NCBI RefSeq assembly: GCF_009936275.1
Contig: NZ_AP019797.1
Span: 239,501 to 303,500 of the forward strand
Length of the DNA stretch: 64,000 nucleotides
Reading direction: 5' to 3'
DNA from: Rhodothermus marinus
GTDB taxonomy: Bacteria; Bacteroidota; Rhodothermia; Rhodothermales; Rhodothermaceae
Part shown: positions 17,076-27,127 of the stretch, piece after piece
Numbering within the stretch: the first letter of the stretch is position 1
How the letters are laid out: each line of letters starts with the position of its first letter
Notes under the pieces: generated by a model
What the model saw: the letters and a program-made list of their open reading frames with translations, nothing else
What the model was told of the DNA's origin: nothing
Databases searched by the model: none
Program-made: the position numbers and the translations under genes

Positions 17076-17810
17076 TCAGTAACCCTTCACGAGCCGACGC
17101 ATTTCGCGCACGGCGGTTTCCAGCCCCACCAGTACGGCCCGGGCGATGATGGCAAAGCCGATCGACACTTCGTGGACGTGGGGGACGGTTTCGCGAAAGA
17201 GCGGATAGTTGTGGTAGTCGAGGCCGTGTCCGGCGTGGACCTGCAGGCCCAGCTCGTGCGCCACACGGGCAGCGGCGGCCAGCTTTTCGGCTTCGGCGCG
17301 GCGGGCCGCTTCGGTGGGCGCGTTGGCGAAGTCGCCCGTATGCAGCTCGATGGCATTGGCGCCCACTTCGCGGGCTGCCTCGATCTGGCGCGGATCCGGA
17401 TCGACGAACAGCGCTACTTCCTCGATGCCGGCGTCGAACAGACGGGGAATGACCTCCTGCAGTCGGGCCCGATTGGCGAGCACGTCCAGCCCCCCTTCGG
17501 TGGTGATCTCTTCCCGGCGCTCGGGCACCAGCGTGGCCAGGTGCGGCCGCACCTGACAGCAGATGGACACGATCTCTTCGTTGGTGGACAGCTCGAAGTC
17601 CAGTTTGCCCTGGACGACTTCCTTCAGGCGGAAGACGTCGCGGTCGGTGATGTGCCGCCGGTCTTCCCGCAGGTGAAAGACGATTCCGTCGGCGCCGGCC
17701 AGCTCGCATAGCACGGCCGCCTGCACCGGATCGGGAAACGTCTCGCGCCGGGCATTGCGCAGCGTGGCTACGTGGTCGATGTTGACAAGCAGACGGGTCA
17801 CGGCAATCAT
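17076..17810 (-). CDS. pdxJ: pyridoxine 5'-phosphate synthase
   Basis: 244 residues. PdxJ condenses 1-deoxy-D-xylulose 5-phosphate with 3-amino-2-oxopropyl phosphate to make pyridoxine 5'-phosphate. Family motifs are LLVNIDHVATLRNARRETFP at the N-terminus, HLREDRRHITDRDVF, AIELHTGDFANAP, VHAGHGLDYHNYPLF and HEVSIGFAIIARAVLVGLE near the C-terminus. Length is typical. With pdxB across era, two steps of the same cofactor pathway sit within 3 kb. Confidence 0.95.
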   Translation of the reverse strand: MIAVTRLLVNIDHVATLRNARRETFPDPVQAAVLCELAGADGIVFHLREDRRHITDRDVFRLKEVVQGKLDFELSTNEEIVSICCQVRPHLATLVPERREEITTEGGLDVLANRARLQEVIPRLFDAGIEEVALFVDPDPRQIEAAREVGANAIELHTGDFANAPTEAARRAEAEKLAAAARVAHELGLQVHAGHGLDYHNYPLFRETVPHVHEVSIGFAIIARAVLVGLETAVREMRRLVKGY

Positions 17811-17911
17811 GCTTCGGTTTTACGGACCGGCCCCTTTAACCGGAGCGCAGGCAGGCGGGTTGCAGGGCGGGCGGAAACACCGCGTCCGTGAAAAGAAAGT
17901 GGTTGCATTTC

Positions 17912-17943
17912 GCGGACGTGTCCTGTATTTTCCGAGCCGACAT
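17912..17943 (+). promoter_or_regulatory. weak promoter candidate for the pseudopilin-like gene
   Basis: GTTG at 17912-17915, 20 nt, then TATTTTCC at 17936-17943 is a partial match to the TTTG-N20-TAnnTTTG Bacteroidota promoter. It lies 68 nt before the ATG at 18012 in the divergent gap with pdxJ. Confidence 0.3.
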
Positions 17944-18011
17944 GGCCTCCCATGTCACTTTTTCTTTCGGCAACCGTTAAACGATTCAGCCATCAGAGGA
18001 GCACGCAACGC

Positions 18012-18470
18012 ATGGCTACCCGTGGTCAGATTACGCGCATTGTTCTGCAGATTGTGCTGGGTGTGGTGATCGTGGTCCTGGCGTACTACCTGTATCTGTC
18101 GATCACCGAGCCCTACAAGGCGGTGAAGCGTGAGCAGGAGTTGACGCGCCTGACACGTGACCGCATGAGCGACATTCGCACGGCCCTCATCCGCTACGAG
18201 CTGCTGTACGATCACTATCCGCCGACGCTCGACTCGCTGGTGGCCTGGATCCGTCAGGATTCGTTCATGATGGCCAAGGCCGACAGCATCTTCGGGCCCG
18301 GTTTCAATCTGGATTCGCTGATCTACTCGCCGCGCGACGGCAAATTCGAGTACGTGGTGAACGACACGGGGCGTGTAGAAATCTATTACCTGAAGGATCC
18401 GGCCTCCGACGATCACATCGGTTCGCTGGAGCCGGACGTTACCAAGCTGAATGCAGCCAGTTGGGAATAA
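18012..18470 (+). CDS. single-span membrane protein, pseudopilin-like (unknown function)
   Basis: 152 residues from the ATG at 18012. One N-terminal transmembrane segment (about residues 9-30, IVLQIVLGVVIVVLAYYLYL) is followed by a long amphipathic helix. The stretch DIRTALIRYELLYDHYPPTLDSLVAW resembles the post-helix region of GspG/pilin-like proteins, where a tyrosine-rich helix is followed by YPxxxxxL. A prepilin peptidase motif (G-F-T-L-I-E) is absent, so processing is unlikely and the assignment is uncertain. The next gene encodes a PilM-like protein 32 nt downstream, which supports a shared envelope role. Confidence 0.55.
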   Translation: MATRGQITRIVLQIVLGVVIVVLAYYLYLSITEPYKAVKREQELTRLTRDRMSDIRTALIRYELLYDHYPPTLDSLVAWIRQDSFMMAKADSIFGPGFNLDSLIYSPRDGKFEYVVNDTGRVEIYYLKDPASDDHIGSLEPDVTKLNAASWE

Positions 18471-18502
18471 GGCCGTCCACAGGCGGCCAGGAGCGCTGGC
18501 TT

Positions 18503-19408
18503 ATGGAAGCCCGGGCACGGGCGGGGATTGAACTACACGACGCGGTCCTGCGCTACGCCGAGCTGGAGCGACGCGGTGATCGCTATCAGCTTCTGCGGCT
18601 GGGAAGCTGCGACTTCGACTTCGGCGTGCTGGACGAACTCCAGGCCGAGGCGCCGCGCTACCTGGACATCGTGGGGGAAGCCTTGCGGGACGTGCTGGCC
18701 GGTCTGGTCGCCGACGAACTGGACGTGGCGTTGCACCCGACGCATGGCGTGACGGCCTTTGCCAGCCTGCAGCCCGAGGCGCTTGAACCGGATGCGCTGC
18801 ACGGCCGCCTGCTTGCCGAAGCTTCCTGGATTACCGGTCGACCGGCCGACGCGCTGCACCTGCACGTCGAGCCCGGCATGCACCAGCCGCTGACGGAAGA
18901 CGAACGGGCGCGCTGGTATCAGGTGCTCGTGCTGCCCCGCCACATGCAGGCGCATCTGGAACGCGTGCTCCAGCAGGCACCCTGCAGCCGACATCGCATC
19001 CGACTCAGCGCGGCCGGTGCGGCCGAGACGTTACGCCGCCTGCCCGGTCCGGAACCCGAGGTGCCGCCCGAGGTCGGGCTGGCCATCGGTTGCTACAAGA
19101 CGCACACCGAGTTTACGCTCTGCCGTCGGGGCCACTGGTACCTGAGCCACTTCGCGCCCGGAACCGAAGACGTAGCCTATTTCTCCATGGCGCTCCTGCA
19201 TCGGCTCGGGCTGAGTGCGGTCATGGTCGAACAGGTGGCGCTCTACGGCTCGCATGTGCCCGAAGCGCTCTCGGAGCAACTCCGGCTGCTGTTTCCGGTG
19301 GAGCCCATGCTGCTCAATCCCGTAGTGCTGACCACGCTGGACCCGAAGGCGTTGAACCCGGCGGAAGCCGTGGCGTACGTGCCCTGCATCGGGGTTGCTT
19401 TAAGCTGA
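18503..19408 (+). CDS. DUF3822-like, actin/PilM-fold protein
   Basis: 301 residues from the ATG at 18503, which has a clear AGGAG 9 nt upstream (18489-18493). It resembles DUF3822 proteins of Bacteroidota, which commonly precede rsmD as here. Regularly spaced beta segments (ELDVALHPTHGVTAFASL, WYQVLVLPRHMQAHL, VGLAIGCYKTHTEFTLC, GHWYLSHFAPGTEDVAYF) suggest two sub-domains of an actin-like/PilM fold, but the phosphate-binding glycine loops are weak, so ATP binding is doubtful. Function unknown. It may work with the pseudopilin-like protein upstream. Confidence 0.65.
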   Translation: MEARARAGIELHDAVLRYAELERRGDRYQLLRLGSCDFDFGVLDELQAEAPRYLDIVGEALRDVLAGLVADELDVALHPTHGVTAFASLQPEALEPDALHGRLLAEASWITGRPADALHLHVEPGMHQPLTEDERARWYQVLVLPRHMQAHLERVLQQAPCSRHRIRLSAAGAAETLRRLPGPEPEVPPEVGLAIGCYKTHTEFTLCRRGHWYLSHFAPGTEDVAYFSMALLHRLGLSAVMVEQVALYGSHVPEALSEQLRLLFPVEPMLLNPVVLTTLDPKALNPAEAVAYVPCIGVALS

Positions 19409-19424
19409 GCGAGGAGACGTCGCC

Positions 19425-19973
19425 ATGCGGATCATTGCCGGACGATTTCGCCGTAAAACGCTGCGGGCACCCAAGGGACACCTGACCCGCCCCACCACCG
19501 ACCGCACGCGCGAGTCACTCTTCCATCTGGTCGAAAGCCGGATGGACCTGGAGGGTGCCGACGTGCTCGATCTGTTTGCCGGCACCGGCGCGCTCGGGCT
19601 GGAGGCCATCAGCCGGGGCGCGGTAGCCGTGACGTTCGTCGAACTACAGGGGCCGGTGCTGGTCTGCGCCCGAGAAAACGCACGGGCGCTGGGCGTCGAG
19701 GATGCCTGTGAATTCATTCGGGGCGACGCCGTCGAGTACCTGCGCCGTTACAGCGGGCCGCCCTTCGACCTGATTCTGGCCGATCCGCCCTACGATCTGC
19801 CCGAGCTGCCGCAGCTTCCGGAGCTGGCATTCCCTCACCTGAAGCCGCACGGCCTGTTTATCCTTGAGCACGACAAGCGCCATAACTTCGAGGGCCATCC
19901 GCATCTGGATACCAGCCGACGCTACGGTCGCACGATCGTCTCGGTGTTTCGTCCGCAACCCGTCGAACGCTGA
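19425..19973 (+). CDS. rsmD: 16S rRNA (guanine966-N2)-methyltransferase
   Basis: 182 residues. RsmD methylates G966 of 16S rRNA. N-terminal MRIIAGRFRRKTLRAP and RPTTDRTRESLFHLV are diagnostic. The SAM site is VLDLFAGTGALGLEAISRGA, and the catalytic motif is ILADPPYDLPELPQL (DPPY). It is followed after only 5 nt by coaD; the rsmD-coaD pair is common in bacteria. Confidence 0.95.
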   Translation: MRIIAGRFRRKTLRAPKGHLTRPTTDRTRESLFHLVESRMDLEGADVLDLFAGTGALGLEAISRGAVAVTFVELQGPVLVCARENARALGVEDACEFIRGDAVEYLRRYSGPPFDLILADPPYDLPELPQLPELAFPHLKPHGLFILEHDKRHNFEGHPHLDTSRRYGRTIVSVFRPQPVER

Positions 19974-19978
19974 CGCCC

Positions 19979-20467
19979 ATGCGTGAACGCCTGGCCCTCT
20001 ACCCCGGCTCGTTCGATCCGTTCACCTACGGCCATCTCGACATCGTCGAGCGTGCGCTTCGGATCTTCGACCGGGTAGAGGTGACCGTGGCGGTCAACAT
20101 CGGCAAGGAGCCGCTGTTTTCCATCGAGGAACGCTGTGAGCTGATCCGTCAGTGCACGGCGCACCTGGACCGCGTCGAGGTGGTGGCTTTCGAGGGGCTG
20201 CTGGTCGATCACGCGCGAGCCCGCGGCGCCACGGCGCTGGTGCGCGGATTGCGTCAGGTGAGCGATTTTGAGTACGAATTTCGCATGGCGTTTGCCAACC
20301 GTCGCCTGTACCCCGAACTGGAAACGGTTTTCTTGATGACCTCCGAAGAATATGCAATGATCAGCTCTTCGATCGTGCGCGAGATCCATCGCTGGGGCGG
20401 CGACGTGAGCCTGTTCGTGCCGCCGCCCGTTGTTGAAGCGCTGCGGAAGAAACGTGCAGCCCGTTGA
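19979..20467 (+). CDS. coaD: phosphopantetheine adenylyltransferase
   Basis: 162 residues. CoaD transfers AMP from ATP to 4'-phosphopantetheine, the penultimate step of coenzyme A synthesis. Nucleotidyltransferase motifs are ALYPGSFDPFTYGHLDIVER (the TxGH is T-Y-G-H here), ARGATALVRGLRQVSDFEYE and EYAMISSSIVREIHRWGGDV. Length is typical. It starts five bases after rsmD. Confidence 0.96.
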   Translation: MRERLALYPGSFDPFTYGHLDIVERALRIFDRVEVTVAVNIGKEPLFSIEERCELIRQCTAHLDRVEVVAFEGLLVDHARARGATALVRGLRQVSDFEYEFRMAFANRRLYPELETVFLMTSEEYAMISSSIVREIHRWGGDVSLFVPPPVVEALRKKRAAR

Positions 20468-20540
20468 AGCCGGCGCATTTTGCATTTAACTTTCCGCGCA
20501 AATCTTTGCCGTAAAAATTCCTACCCAATCGAGAGCGTCC

Positions 20541-21749
20541 ATGTCGCTGCAGCTCGACACGTTCAATCCCCGGGTGATGGCCGTGCAGCCGTCGGCCACG
20601 CTGGCCATGACGGCACGGGCCAAGCAGTTGCGTCGTGAAGGCAAGCCGGTGATCAGTCTGAGCGCCGGTGAGCCGGACTTCGACACACCGGCACCCATCG
20701 CCGAGGCCGCCATTCAGGCCATCCGGGAGGGCTTCACACACTACACGGAAAACGCGGGCATGCTCGAGCTCCGCGAGGCCATCTGCCGCAAGCTGGCCGA
20801 GGAGAACGGGCTGACCTACGAGCCGGACCAGATCCTCTGCACGAACGGGGCCAAGCAGGCCGTGGCGATGGCCATCGAGGTGCTCTGCCGGCCCGAGGAC
20901 GAAGTGCTGATCCCGGCGCCTTACTGGGTCAGCTACCCCGAGATGGTCCGGCTGGCCGGGGCCACGCCGGTCATCCTGCCCACCTCGGTCGAAACCGGCT
21001 ACCGGCTGACGCCGGAGCAGCTGGAGGCGGCCATCACCGAGCGCACGCGTCTGCTGATTCTCTGCTCGCCGTCGAACCCGACGGGGACGGTCTACGCGCC
21101 CGAAGAACTGGAGGCGCTGGCCGACGTGCTGCGCCGCCACGAGCACGTCTACGTGCTTTCGGACGAGATCTACGAATACATCCTGTTCGACGCAAGGCAC
21201 GTGTCGTTTGCGAGCCTGCCCGGCATGAAGGAGCGGACGATCACGGTGAACGGCTTCTCGAAGGGATTCGCCATGACGGGCTGGCGGCTGGGCTATCTGG
21301 CGGCCGAGCGGCCCATCGTCAAAGCGGCGGCCAAGGTGCAGAGTCAGTTCACCTCGGCCCCCTGCAGCATCTCGCAGAAGGCCGGGCTGGCCGCGCTGCA
21401 GATGGACAAAGGGCCGATCCGGGAAATGGTCGCCGCCTTCCGCCAGCGGCGCGACTTCATGCTGGAGCGGCTGCAGGCCATTGACGGCATCACCTGTCCG
21501 AAGCCGGAAGGGGCGTTCTATCTCTTTCCGCAGGTGTCGGCCTTCTACGGGCGGCGCACGCCGGACGGCCGGACGATCACCGACAGCGAGTCGCTCTGCC
21601 TGTACCTGCTGGAGCAGTGCCATGTGGCGCTGGTACCCGGCCAGGCCTTCGGCGATCCGAACGGCGTGCGCATCTCGTATGCCGCCTCAATGGAAAACCT
21701 GGCCGAGGCCATGCGGCGCATCGAAGCCGGGCTGGCGGCCCTGCAATGA
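20541..21749 (+). CDS. aspartate aminotransferase (class I, Ib-type)
   Basis: 402 residues. PLP-dependent aminotransferase, most like bacterial type Ib aspartate (or aspartate/prephenate) aminotransferases. Signatures are VISLSAGEPDFDTPAPI, FTHYTENAGMLELREAI, ILCSPSNPTGTVYAPEEL, VLSDEIYEYILF and the PLP-lysine motif VNGFSKGFAMTGWRLGYLA. Upstream, TTTG at 20479 and AATCTTTG at 20501 form a possible Bacteroidota promoter. Substrate range cannot be settled from sequence. Confidence 0.9.
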   Translation: MSLQLDTFNPRVMAVQPSATLAMTARAKQLRREGKPVISLSAGEPDFDTPAPIAEAAIQAIREGFTHYTENAGMLELREAICRKLAEENGLTYEPDQILCTNGAKQAVAMAIEVLCRPEDEVLIPAPYWVSYPEMVRLAGATPVILPTSVETGYRLTPEQLEAAITERTRLLILCSPSNPTGTVYAPEELEALADVLRRHEHVYVLSDEIYEYILFDARHVSFASLPGMKERTITVNGFSKGFAMTGWRLGYLAAERPIVKAAAKVQSQFTSAPCSISQKAGLAALQMDKGPIREMVAAFRQRRDFMLERLQAIDGITCPKPEGAFYLFPQVSAFYGRRTPDGRTITDSESLCLYLLEQCHVALVPGQAFGDPNGVRISYAASMENLAEAMRRIEAGLAALQ

Positions 21750-21817
21750 GCACCGGGAAGCATTCGGGCGCTCGGATCGTATGAGCGGGTCGATGTCGAA
21801 CGAAGTCGGAGAGACCT

Positions 21818-23011
<1,194 letters not shown>

Positions 23012-23036
23012 TGGTGCATCGAAGCCTCCCGTTTTT

Positions 23037-23044
23037 TATCTTTG
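23037..23044 (+). promoter_or_regulatory. -7 box candidate (TAnnTTTG) for the lipoprotein/T9SS operon
   Basis: TATCTTTG matches the Bacteroidota -7 consensus exactly and lies 75 nt before the ATG at 23119, directly after the M50 protease gene. A clear -33 element is not visible. Confidence 0.5.
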
Positions 23045-23118
23045 CAGAAAAGATCCGCCCGCGCCTATGACGCTTCGGTACCACGCAGGCTGCTGAACAG
23101 ACGTACGGAGCGGTGTCG

Positions 23119-23928
23119 ATGCGACACGTCTTCTGGTTGCTGGCACTGGCGGGCGGATTGCTCTGGGGATGCGATACACTTCCGGGCGCGCCCTCGCTGG
23201 AGGGGCGTCCTCCGGTGGTTTCAGACCTTTCCTTTGCGCCGGATTCGGTCGACTTCAACACCTTGCCTTCGGAGCAAATCCGGGGCGATACGGCACTCAT
23301 CCCGCTTTCGCTGGCGGTGACGGCGCGCGATCCGGACGGCCGGATTGCCCGCGTGGCGTTCGTCGTACGGGCGCCGCTGAACACCACCGAACCCGTGGCC
23401 ATGGGCACGCTGGAGGCGTCCGGCACGGATCGCTACACGGGCGAGACGACGCTCCGGCTGCATCGGGCGCAGGTGGGCCCCTACACGGTGCTGGTCTATG
23501 CCGTGGACGACGAGGAGCGCCTGAGCAATCAGGTGCGCGGTACGCTCTGGTTCTGGGCGACCGGCGGTCCGCCCGTGATCGAGGAGGTGCAGGTGCCCGA
23601 CACGCTCCGGCGTCCGGCGCCTGGCGAGCCGCCCGTTGTCTTCCAGGTGGTGGCGCGGGTTTCGGACCCCGACGGTCTGGAAAACATCCTGCGCGTGGAG
23701 CTGCGCGTCAACAACGGCGCGCCGATCCTGCTGTGCGACGATGGGGGTGAAGGCCTCTGCGGCGGGATCCCCAACAGCGGCGACGCGGTGGCCGGCGACG
23801 GGCTGTTCACCATGACGCTTTCGCTGGCCAGCGACAACGTGCCGGGCACCTACACGTTCGTCTTCCAGGCCATCGATCGAACTGGACTCACCAGCGAGGA
23901 GGTCCGCCGTCATGTGGTCGTGGAGTAA
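23119..23928 (+). CDS. lipoprotein with Ig-like/cadherin-like repeats
   Basis: 269 residues from the ATG at 23119 (a GTG six bases upstream is possible). The lipobox LLWGC at residues 13-17 marks an exported lipoprotein. The mature part contains two similar beta-sandwich repeats, each with a DPDG motif: SLAVTARDPDGRIARVAFVV and VVARVSDPDGLENILRVEL. The tail GDAVAGDGLFTMTLSLASDN is typical of CHU_C/Ig-like extracellular modules. The exact function is unknown. Its last 17 bases overlap the next gene, so it is translationally linked to a T9SS substrate. Confidence 0.75.
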   Translation: MRHVFWLLALAGGLLWGCDTLPGAPSLEGRPPVVSDLSFAPDSVDFNTLPSEQIRGDTALIPLSLAVTARDPDGRIARVAFVVRAPLNTTEPVAMGTLEASGTDRYTGETTLRLHRAQVGPYTVLVYAVDDEERLSNQVRGTLWFWATGGPPVIEEVQVPDTLRRPAPGEPPVVFQVVARVSDPDGLENILRVELRVNNGAPILLCDDGGEGLCGGIPNSGDAVAGDGLFTMTLSLASDNVPGTYTFVFQAIDRTGLTSEEVRRHVVVE

Positions 23929-25495
23929 GCGGCTGATCTGGGGGGGGTTGCTGCTGGGCCTTACGGCCGGCGACGGGCGGGCGCAGTCGAAAGCCGACTG
24001 GAGCCGGCGCGTGGCCGAGCTGATTCCGGTGCCGGGCATCGCCGAAAACTTTGTCAGCACCCTGGCCGCCCGCGGCGACTCGCTCTGGGTGGGGCCGCGC
24101 CTGGACCTGACCTTCGACGGGGGACAGACTTGGTACCGGGCCGACGTCGATTCGATCACGCAGGGACGCGGCCGCGTCTATGCACTGCTGGTAGTGGGCG
24201 ACACGATCTGGGCCAGCCTGGGCACGCGCTACCAGGCCGACCTGAACGGCGACGGCGTGGACGACGACGTGTTCGAGGCCGTGGGGCTGGTCTATTCCAC
24301 CGACGGCGGCAACACGTGGGGCTTCCGCTTTCCGCCGCTCGACGCACCCACCGACACGGTGATCACCTACGGCGTCTCGCGGCTCCCGGCCGAGCCGGTC
24401 GTCTCCCCGCAGCTTACCACGACGTTCGACCTGGCCTACGATCGGCGGCGCGGCCGGCTCTGGGCGGCGAGCTGGTACGGCGGCCTGCGCTACTCAGACG
24501 ACTTCGGCCGCACCTGGCATCGGGCCGTGCTCCCGCCCGACTCGCTCGACGCGCTTCGTCCCGATCAGCCCTATTTCTTCCGCGTAGCGCCGCCCGTAAG
24601 CGCGCTGGACCGCTACGACAACTACTTCGCCTTTTCCGTGCATGTGGACGGCGAGGGGACCGTCTGGGCCGGCACGGCCGGAGGCATCAACCGCTCGGTG
24701 GACGGCGGACTGAGCTGGGATCGGTTCTTCAACGACGGCCGGCCCAATGCGCCCACCGGCAACTGGATCGTGGCCATCGGCGAGCAGCGCCGACCCAACG
24801 GTCAGCGTGTGCTGTGGTTCGCCACGCGGCCGGCCGGCGCCGCACCCGGCGAGACGTTCGGCATCACGCGGACGGCCGACGGTGGCCGCACCTTCCAGCA
24901 GGTGCTGCTGGGCGAGCGCATCAATGACTTCGCCTTCCGGGGCGATACCGTCTACGCCGCGGGCGACAACGGGCTGTTCGTCTCGACGGATCAGGGGCGC
25001 ACCTGGCGCACCATTCGCGACTTTTACGATCCCGCTTCGAACCGCATCGTGCGACCCGACGTGCGCGTGCTGGCCGTGGCCGTGACGCGCTCGCATCTGT
25101 GGATCGGGACGTCCGACGGCCTCCTCCGCAGCGACGACGGCGGGCGCACCTGGCGGCTGTTCCGAGCCGATGTGCCGCTTCGCCCCGACAATCCCTCGCC
25201 GGCCGTCCCCCGCGTCGATACCTACGCCTACCCGAACCCGTTCTCGCCCGCACTCGATGCGTTCGTGCGCATTCGCTACGAGCTGGACCGAGAGGCCACG
25301 GTGCGCGTGCACGTGTTCGACTTCGGCCTGCAGCGCGTGCGCACGCTCTTCGAAGGAACGCAGCCGGCCGGCCCGCACGAGGTGATCTGGGACGGACTCG
25401 ACGCCCGCGGCGTGCGCGTGGCCAACGGTGTGTACTTCTACGCGGTGGAGACGGGCTCGGCCACCTACTGGGGCAAAATTCTGGTGATCGAATGA
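23912..25495 (+). CDS. T9SS-exported seven-Asp-box beta-propeller protein
   Basis: 527 residues. The start ATG at 23912 has a strong Shine-Dalgarno (GAGGAGGT, 23896-23903) inside the preceding gene. A signal peptide ends near residue 25 (GRAQ). Seven Asp-box (BNR) motifs are visible: TFDGGQTWYR, STDGGNTWGF, SDDFGRTWHR, SVDGGLSWDR, TADGGRTFQQ, STDQGRTWRT and SDDGGRTWRL. These predict a seven-bladed sialidase/sortilin-type propeller, though sialidase catalytic residues are not apparent. The C-terminal ~85 residues (YPNPFSPALDAFV ... GVYFYAVETG) form a FlgD-like/type A T9SS sorting domain. The product is likely at the cell surface. Confidence 0.85.
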   Translation: MWSWSKRLIWGGLLLGLTAGDGRAQSKADWSRRVAELIPVPGIAENFVSTLAARGDSLWVGPRLDLTFDGGQTWYRADVDSITQGRGRVYALLVVGDTIWASLGTRYQADLNGDGVDDDVFEAVGLVYSTDGGNTWGFRFPPLDAPTDTVITYGVSRLPAEPVVSPQLTTTFDLAYDRRRGRLWAASWYGGLRYSDDFGRTWHRAVLPPDSLDALRPDQPYFFRVAPPVSALDRYDNYFAFSVHVDGEGTVWAGTAGGINRSVDGGLSWDRFFNDGRPNAPTGNWIVAIGEQRRPNGQRVLWFATRPAGAAPGETFGITRTADGGRTFQQVLLGERINDFAFRGDTVYAAGDNGLFVSTDQGRTWRTIRDFYDPASNRIVRPDVRVLAVAVTRSHLWIGTSDGLLRSDDGGRTWRLFRADVPLRPDNPSPAVPRVDTYAYPNPFSPALDAFVRIRYELDREATVRVHVFDFGLQRVRTLFEGTQPAGPHEVIWDGLDARGVRVANGVYFYAVETGSATYWGKILVIE

Positions 25496-26508
25496 AGCGG
25501 ATCGCGCTGCTGATCGTGCTGAGCTGGGCCGTTGCGGCCCGGGCGCAGGAAGCGGGCGTCTTCGCCCGGATGGGGCTCGACGCGCGGGCGCTGGCGCTCG
25601 GACAGGCCCTGGTGGCCGATGTCGAAGGCGCCGCCGCCTACTACAACCCGGCGCTGGCCGTGTTTACCGAACGACCTGTGCTGGCGCTCAGCACGGCGTT
25701 TATGGCACTCGATCGCGAGCTGCAGAGCGCACAACTGTCCACGCGCATGCCGCCGCGCGCGGGCATCGCGGTCGTGCTCCGGCACGCCGGGGTGCGCAAC
25801 ATCGACGGACGCGACGCCAGCGGCTACCACACGCAGACCTACAGCACGGACGAGTACGCGCTGCTGGTGGCCTTCGGCACGCGGGTGAGCGATCGGCTCA
25901 CGCTGGGGCTCGGCCTGCAGTTCTTCCGGGCGGATCTGTTCGAAGGGCTACGGCCGGTGCAGAGCATCGGGCTCGACCTGGGGCTGCTCTACCGCGCCAC
26001 CGAAACGCTGCACCTGGGACTGGCCGTCGACGATCTGCTGGCCCGCTACACCTGGAACACGTCGGATCTCTACGGGCCGCAGCAGGGCAGCACCACGTCG
26101 GATCGCTTTCCGATGCGCGTGCGGCTGGGCGCTTCGTGGACGGCCCTGGCCGGGCGACTCCGGCTGCTGGGCGAGTACGAGGCGTCGTTTACGTCCGTCG
26201 AGGTGCGACAGCGGCGCGTGCAGCTCGTGGGCGACACGCCCCGCGAGGCGCTGGTCTCCGAACGGCGCTGGGCACGGGGCGGGCAGCTCCGGCTGGGCGC
26301 CACCTATCGGCTCAGTGAGGCGTTCGCGCTGCTGGGCGGACTCGACCGCATCGGTCGCCTGCCCGAGGCCGGCGGCTGGCAACCGGCGCTGGGCTTTTCG
26401 CTGGCTACCCGGCTCGGCAACCTGCCCTTCCAGGCCGGCTACACGGTGCAGCTCGAACACACCGCCCTTCCCCCGATGCACATGCTGTCGGTGGGGTTGT
26501 TTCTCTGA
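25492..26508 (+). CDS. PorV/PorQ-family outer-membrane barrel
   Basis: 338 residues from the ATG at 25492, whose ATGA overlaps the previous stop codon. The frame extends far upstream, but that part is antisense-like noise within the propeller gene. Signal peptide MKRIALLIVLSWAVAARAQ, then ARMGLDARALALGQALVADV and AAAYYNPALAVF. These match the FadL-like PorV/PorQ signature (GARxxAMGxA ... YxNPA). PorV is the T9SS shuttle that carries cargo to the sortase. Coupling to the T9SS propeller suggests a dedicated partner. Confidence 0.82.
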   Translation: MKRIALLIVLSWAVAARAQEAGVFARMGLDARALALGQALVADVEGAAAYYNPALAVFTERPVLALSTAFMALDRELQSAQLSTRMPPRAGIAVVLRHAGVRNIDGRDASGYHTQTYSTDEYALLVAFGTRVSDRLTLGLGLQFFRADLFEGLRPVQSIGLDLGLLYRATETLHLGLAVDDLLARYTWNTSDLYGPQQGSTTSDRFPMRVRLGASWTALAGRLRLLGEYEASFTSVEVRQRRVQLVGDTPREALVSERRWARGGQLRLGATYRLSEAFALLGGLDRIGRLPEAGGWQPALGFSLATRLGNLPFQAGYTVQLEHTALPPMHMLSVGLFL

Positions 26509-26683
26509 CCGGGGCGGTTCGGCACTCCGGGATCCAGGTGCGTTTCGGTAGCGGCCTCGCCAAAGCGTCGCAGATCAGGGGCATGAGGGCGCAACACAGG
26601 TGCCCTGGTGTGAGGCGCGGGTACGCAGGGTGCACGCCGCGATTTCAGTCCGGGAAAGGAAGCAGGAGGCGCAGGAACTCCTA

Positions 26684-27112
26684 TCAACGCGCCACTTCGG
26701 CGCCGGCACGGGCCAGGTCCTCGAAGCCGCCGATGTTGTAAAGCTGGCGGAAGCCCATTTCACGCAGGATTTCGGCGGCCCGCTGACTCCGGCGACCGGA
26801 GCGGCAGTAGAGGTAAACGGGCCGGTTCGGATCCAGTCCGAGCGCCTGGATCTGCTCCCGGAAGTCAGGCGCCTTCACGTCGATATTCAATGCGCCCTTC
26901 AGGTGACCCTGTGCGAATTCCTCGGGCGTGCGCACGTCGATCACGACGGCGTCCGGCGTGTAGCGGGTCAGAAACTCCTCGGCCGTGAGACGCACAATTG
27001 CCGTCGTGTCGGCCACCACAGTTGTGGTGGTCTGTGGTGGTTCGGTGCGTTCGGTCGTGCAGGCGGCCGAGCCAGATAGCAATGCCAGCAGCAAAAGGAT
27101 ACGGGTCTTCAT
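26684..27112 (-). CDS. rhodanese-domain lipoprotein (paralogue 1)
   Basis: 142 residues. Lipobox SAAC (Cys 18) predicts export. A Thr-rich linker is followed by one rhodanese domain: VVIDVRTPEEFAQGHLKGAL, DPNRPVYLYCRSGRRSQRAA with the persulfide-forming Cys in CRSGRRS, and ending LYNIGGFEDLARAGAEV. Periplasmic rhodaneses carry sulfane sulfur from thiosulfate or polysulfide. It is the last gene of a seven-gene minus-strand sulfur cluster and is a close duplicate of the next gene. Confidence 0.88.
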   Translation of the reverse strand: MKTRILLLLALLSGSAACTTERTEPPQTTTTVVADTTAIVRLTAEEFLTRYTPDAVVIDVRTPEEFAQGHLKGALNIDVKAPDFREQIQALGLDPNRPVYLYCRSGRRSQRAAEILREMGFRQLYNIGGFEDLARAGAEVAR

Positions 27113-27127
27113 AGCAACCGAGTGTTT

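Noticed and set aside
25099..25491. Long N-terminal extension of the PorV/PorQ-family gene
   Set aside because: It overlaps the propeller gene out of frame; the ATG at 25492 is followed by a signal peptide and overlaps the previous stop as expected for coupled genes.
26509..26683. Possible tRNA or small RNA in the gap after the PorV/PorQ gene
   Set aside because: No T-loop motif, cloverleaf or clear promoter/terminator pair was seen; only a weak 5-bp stem near 26668.
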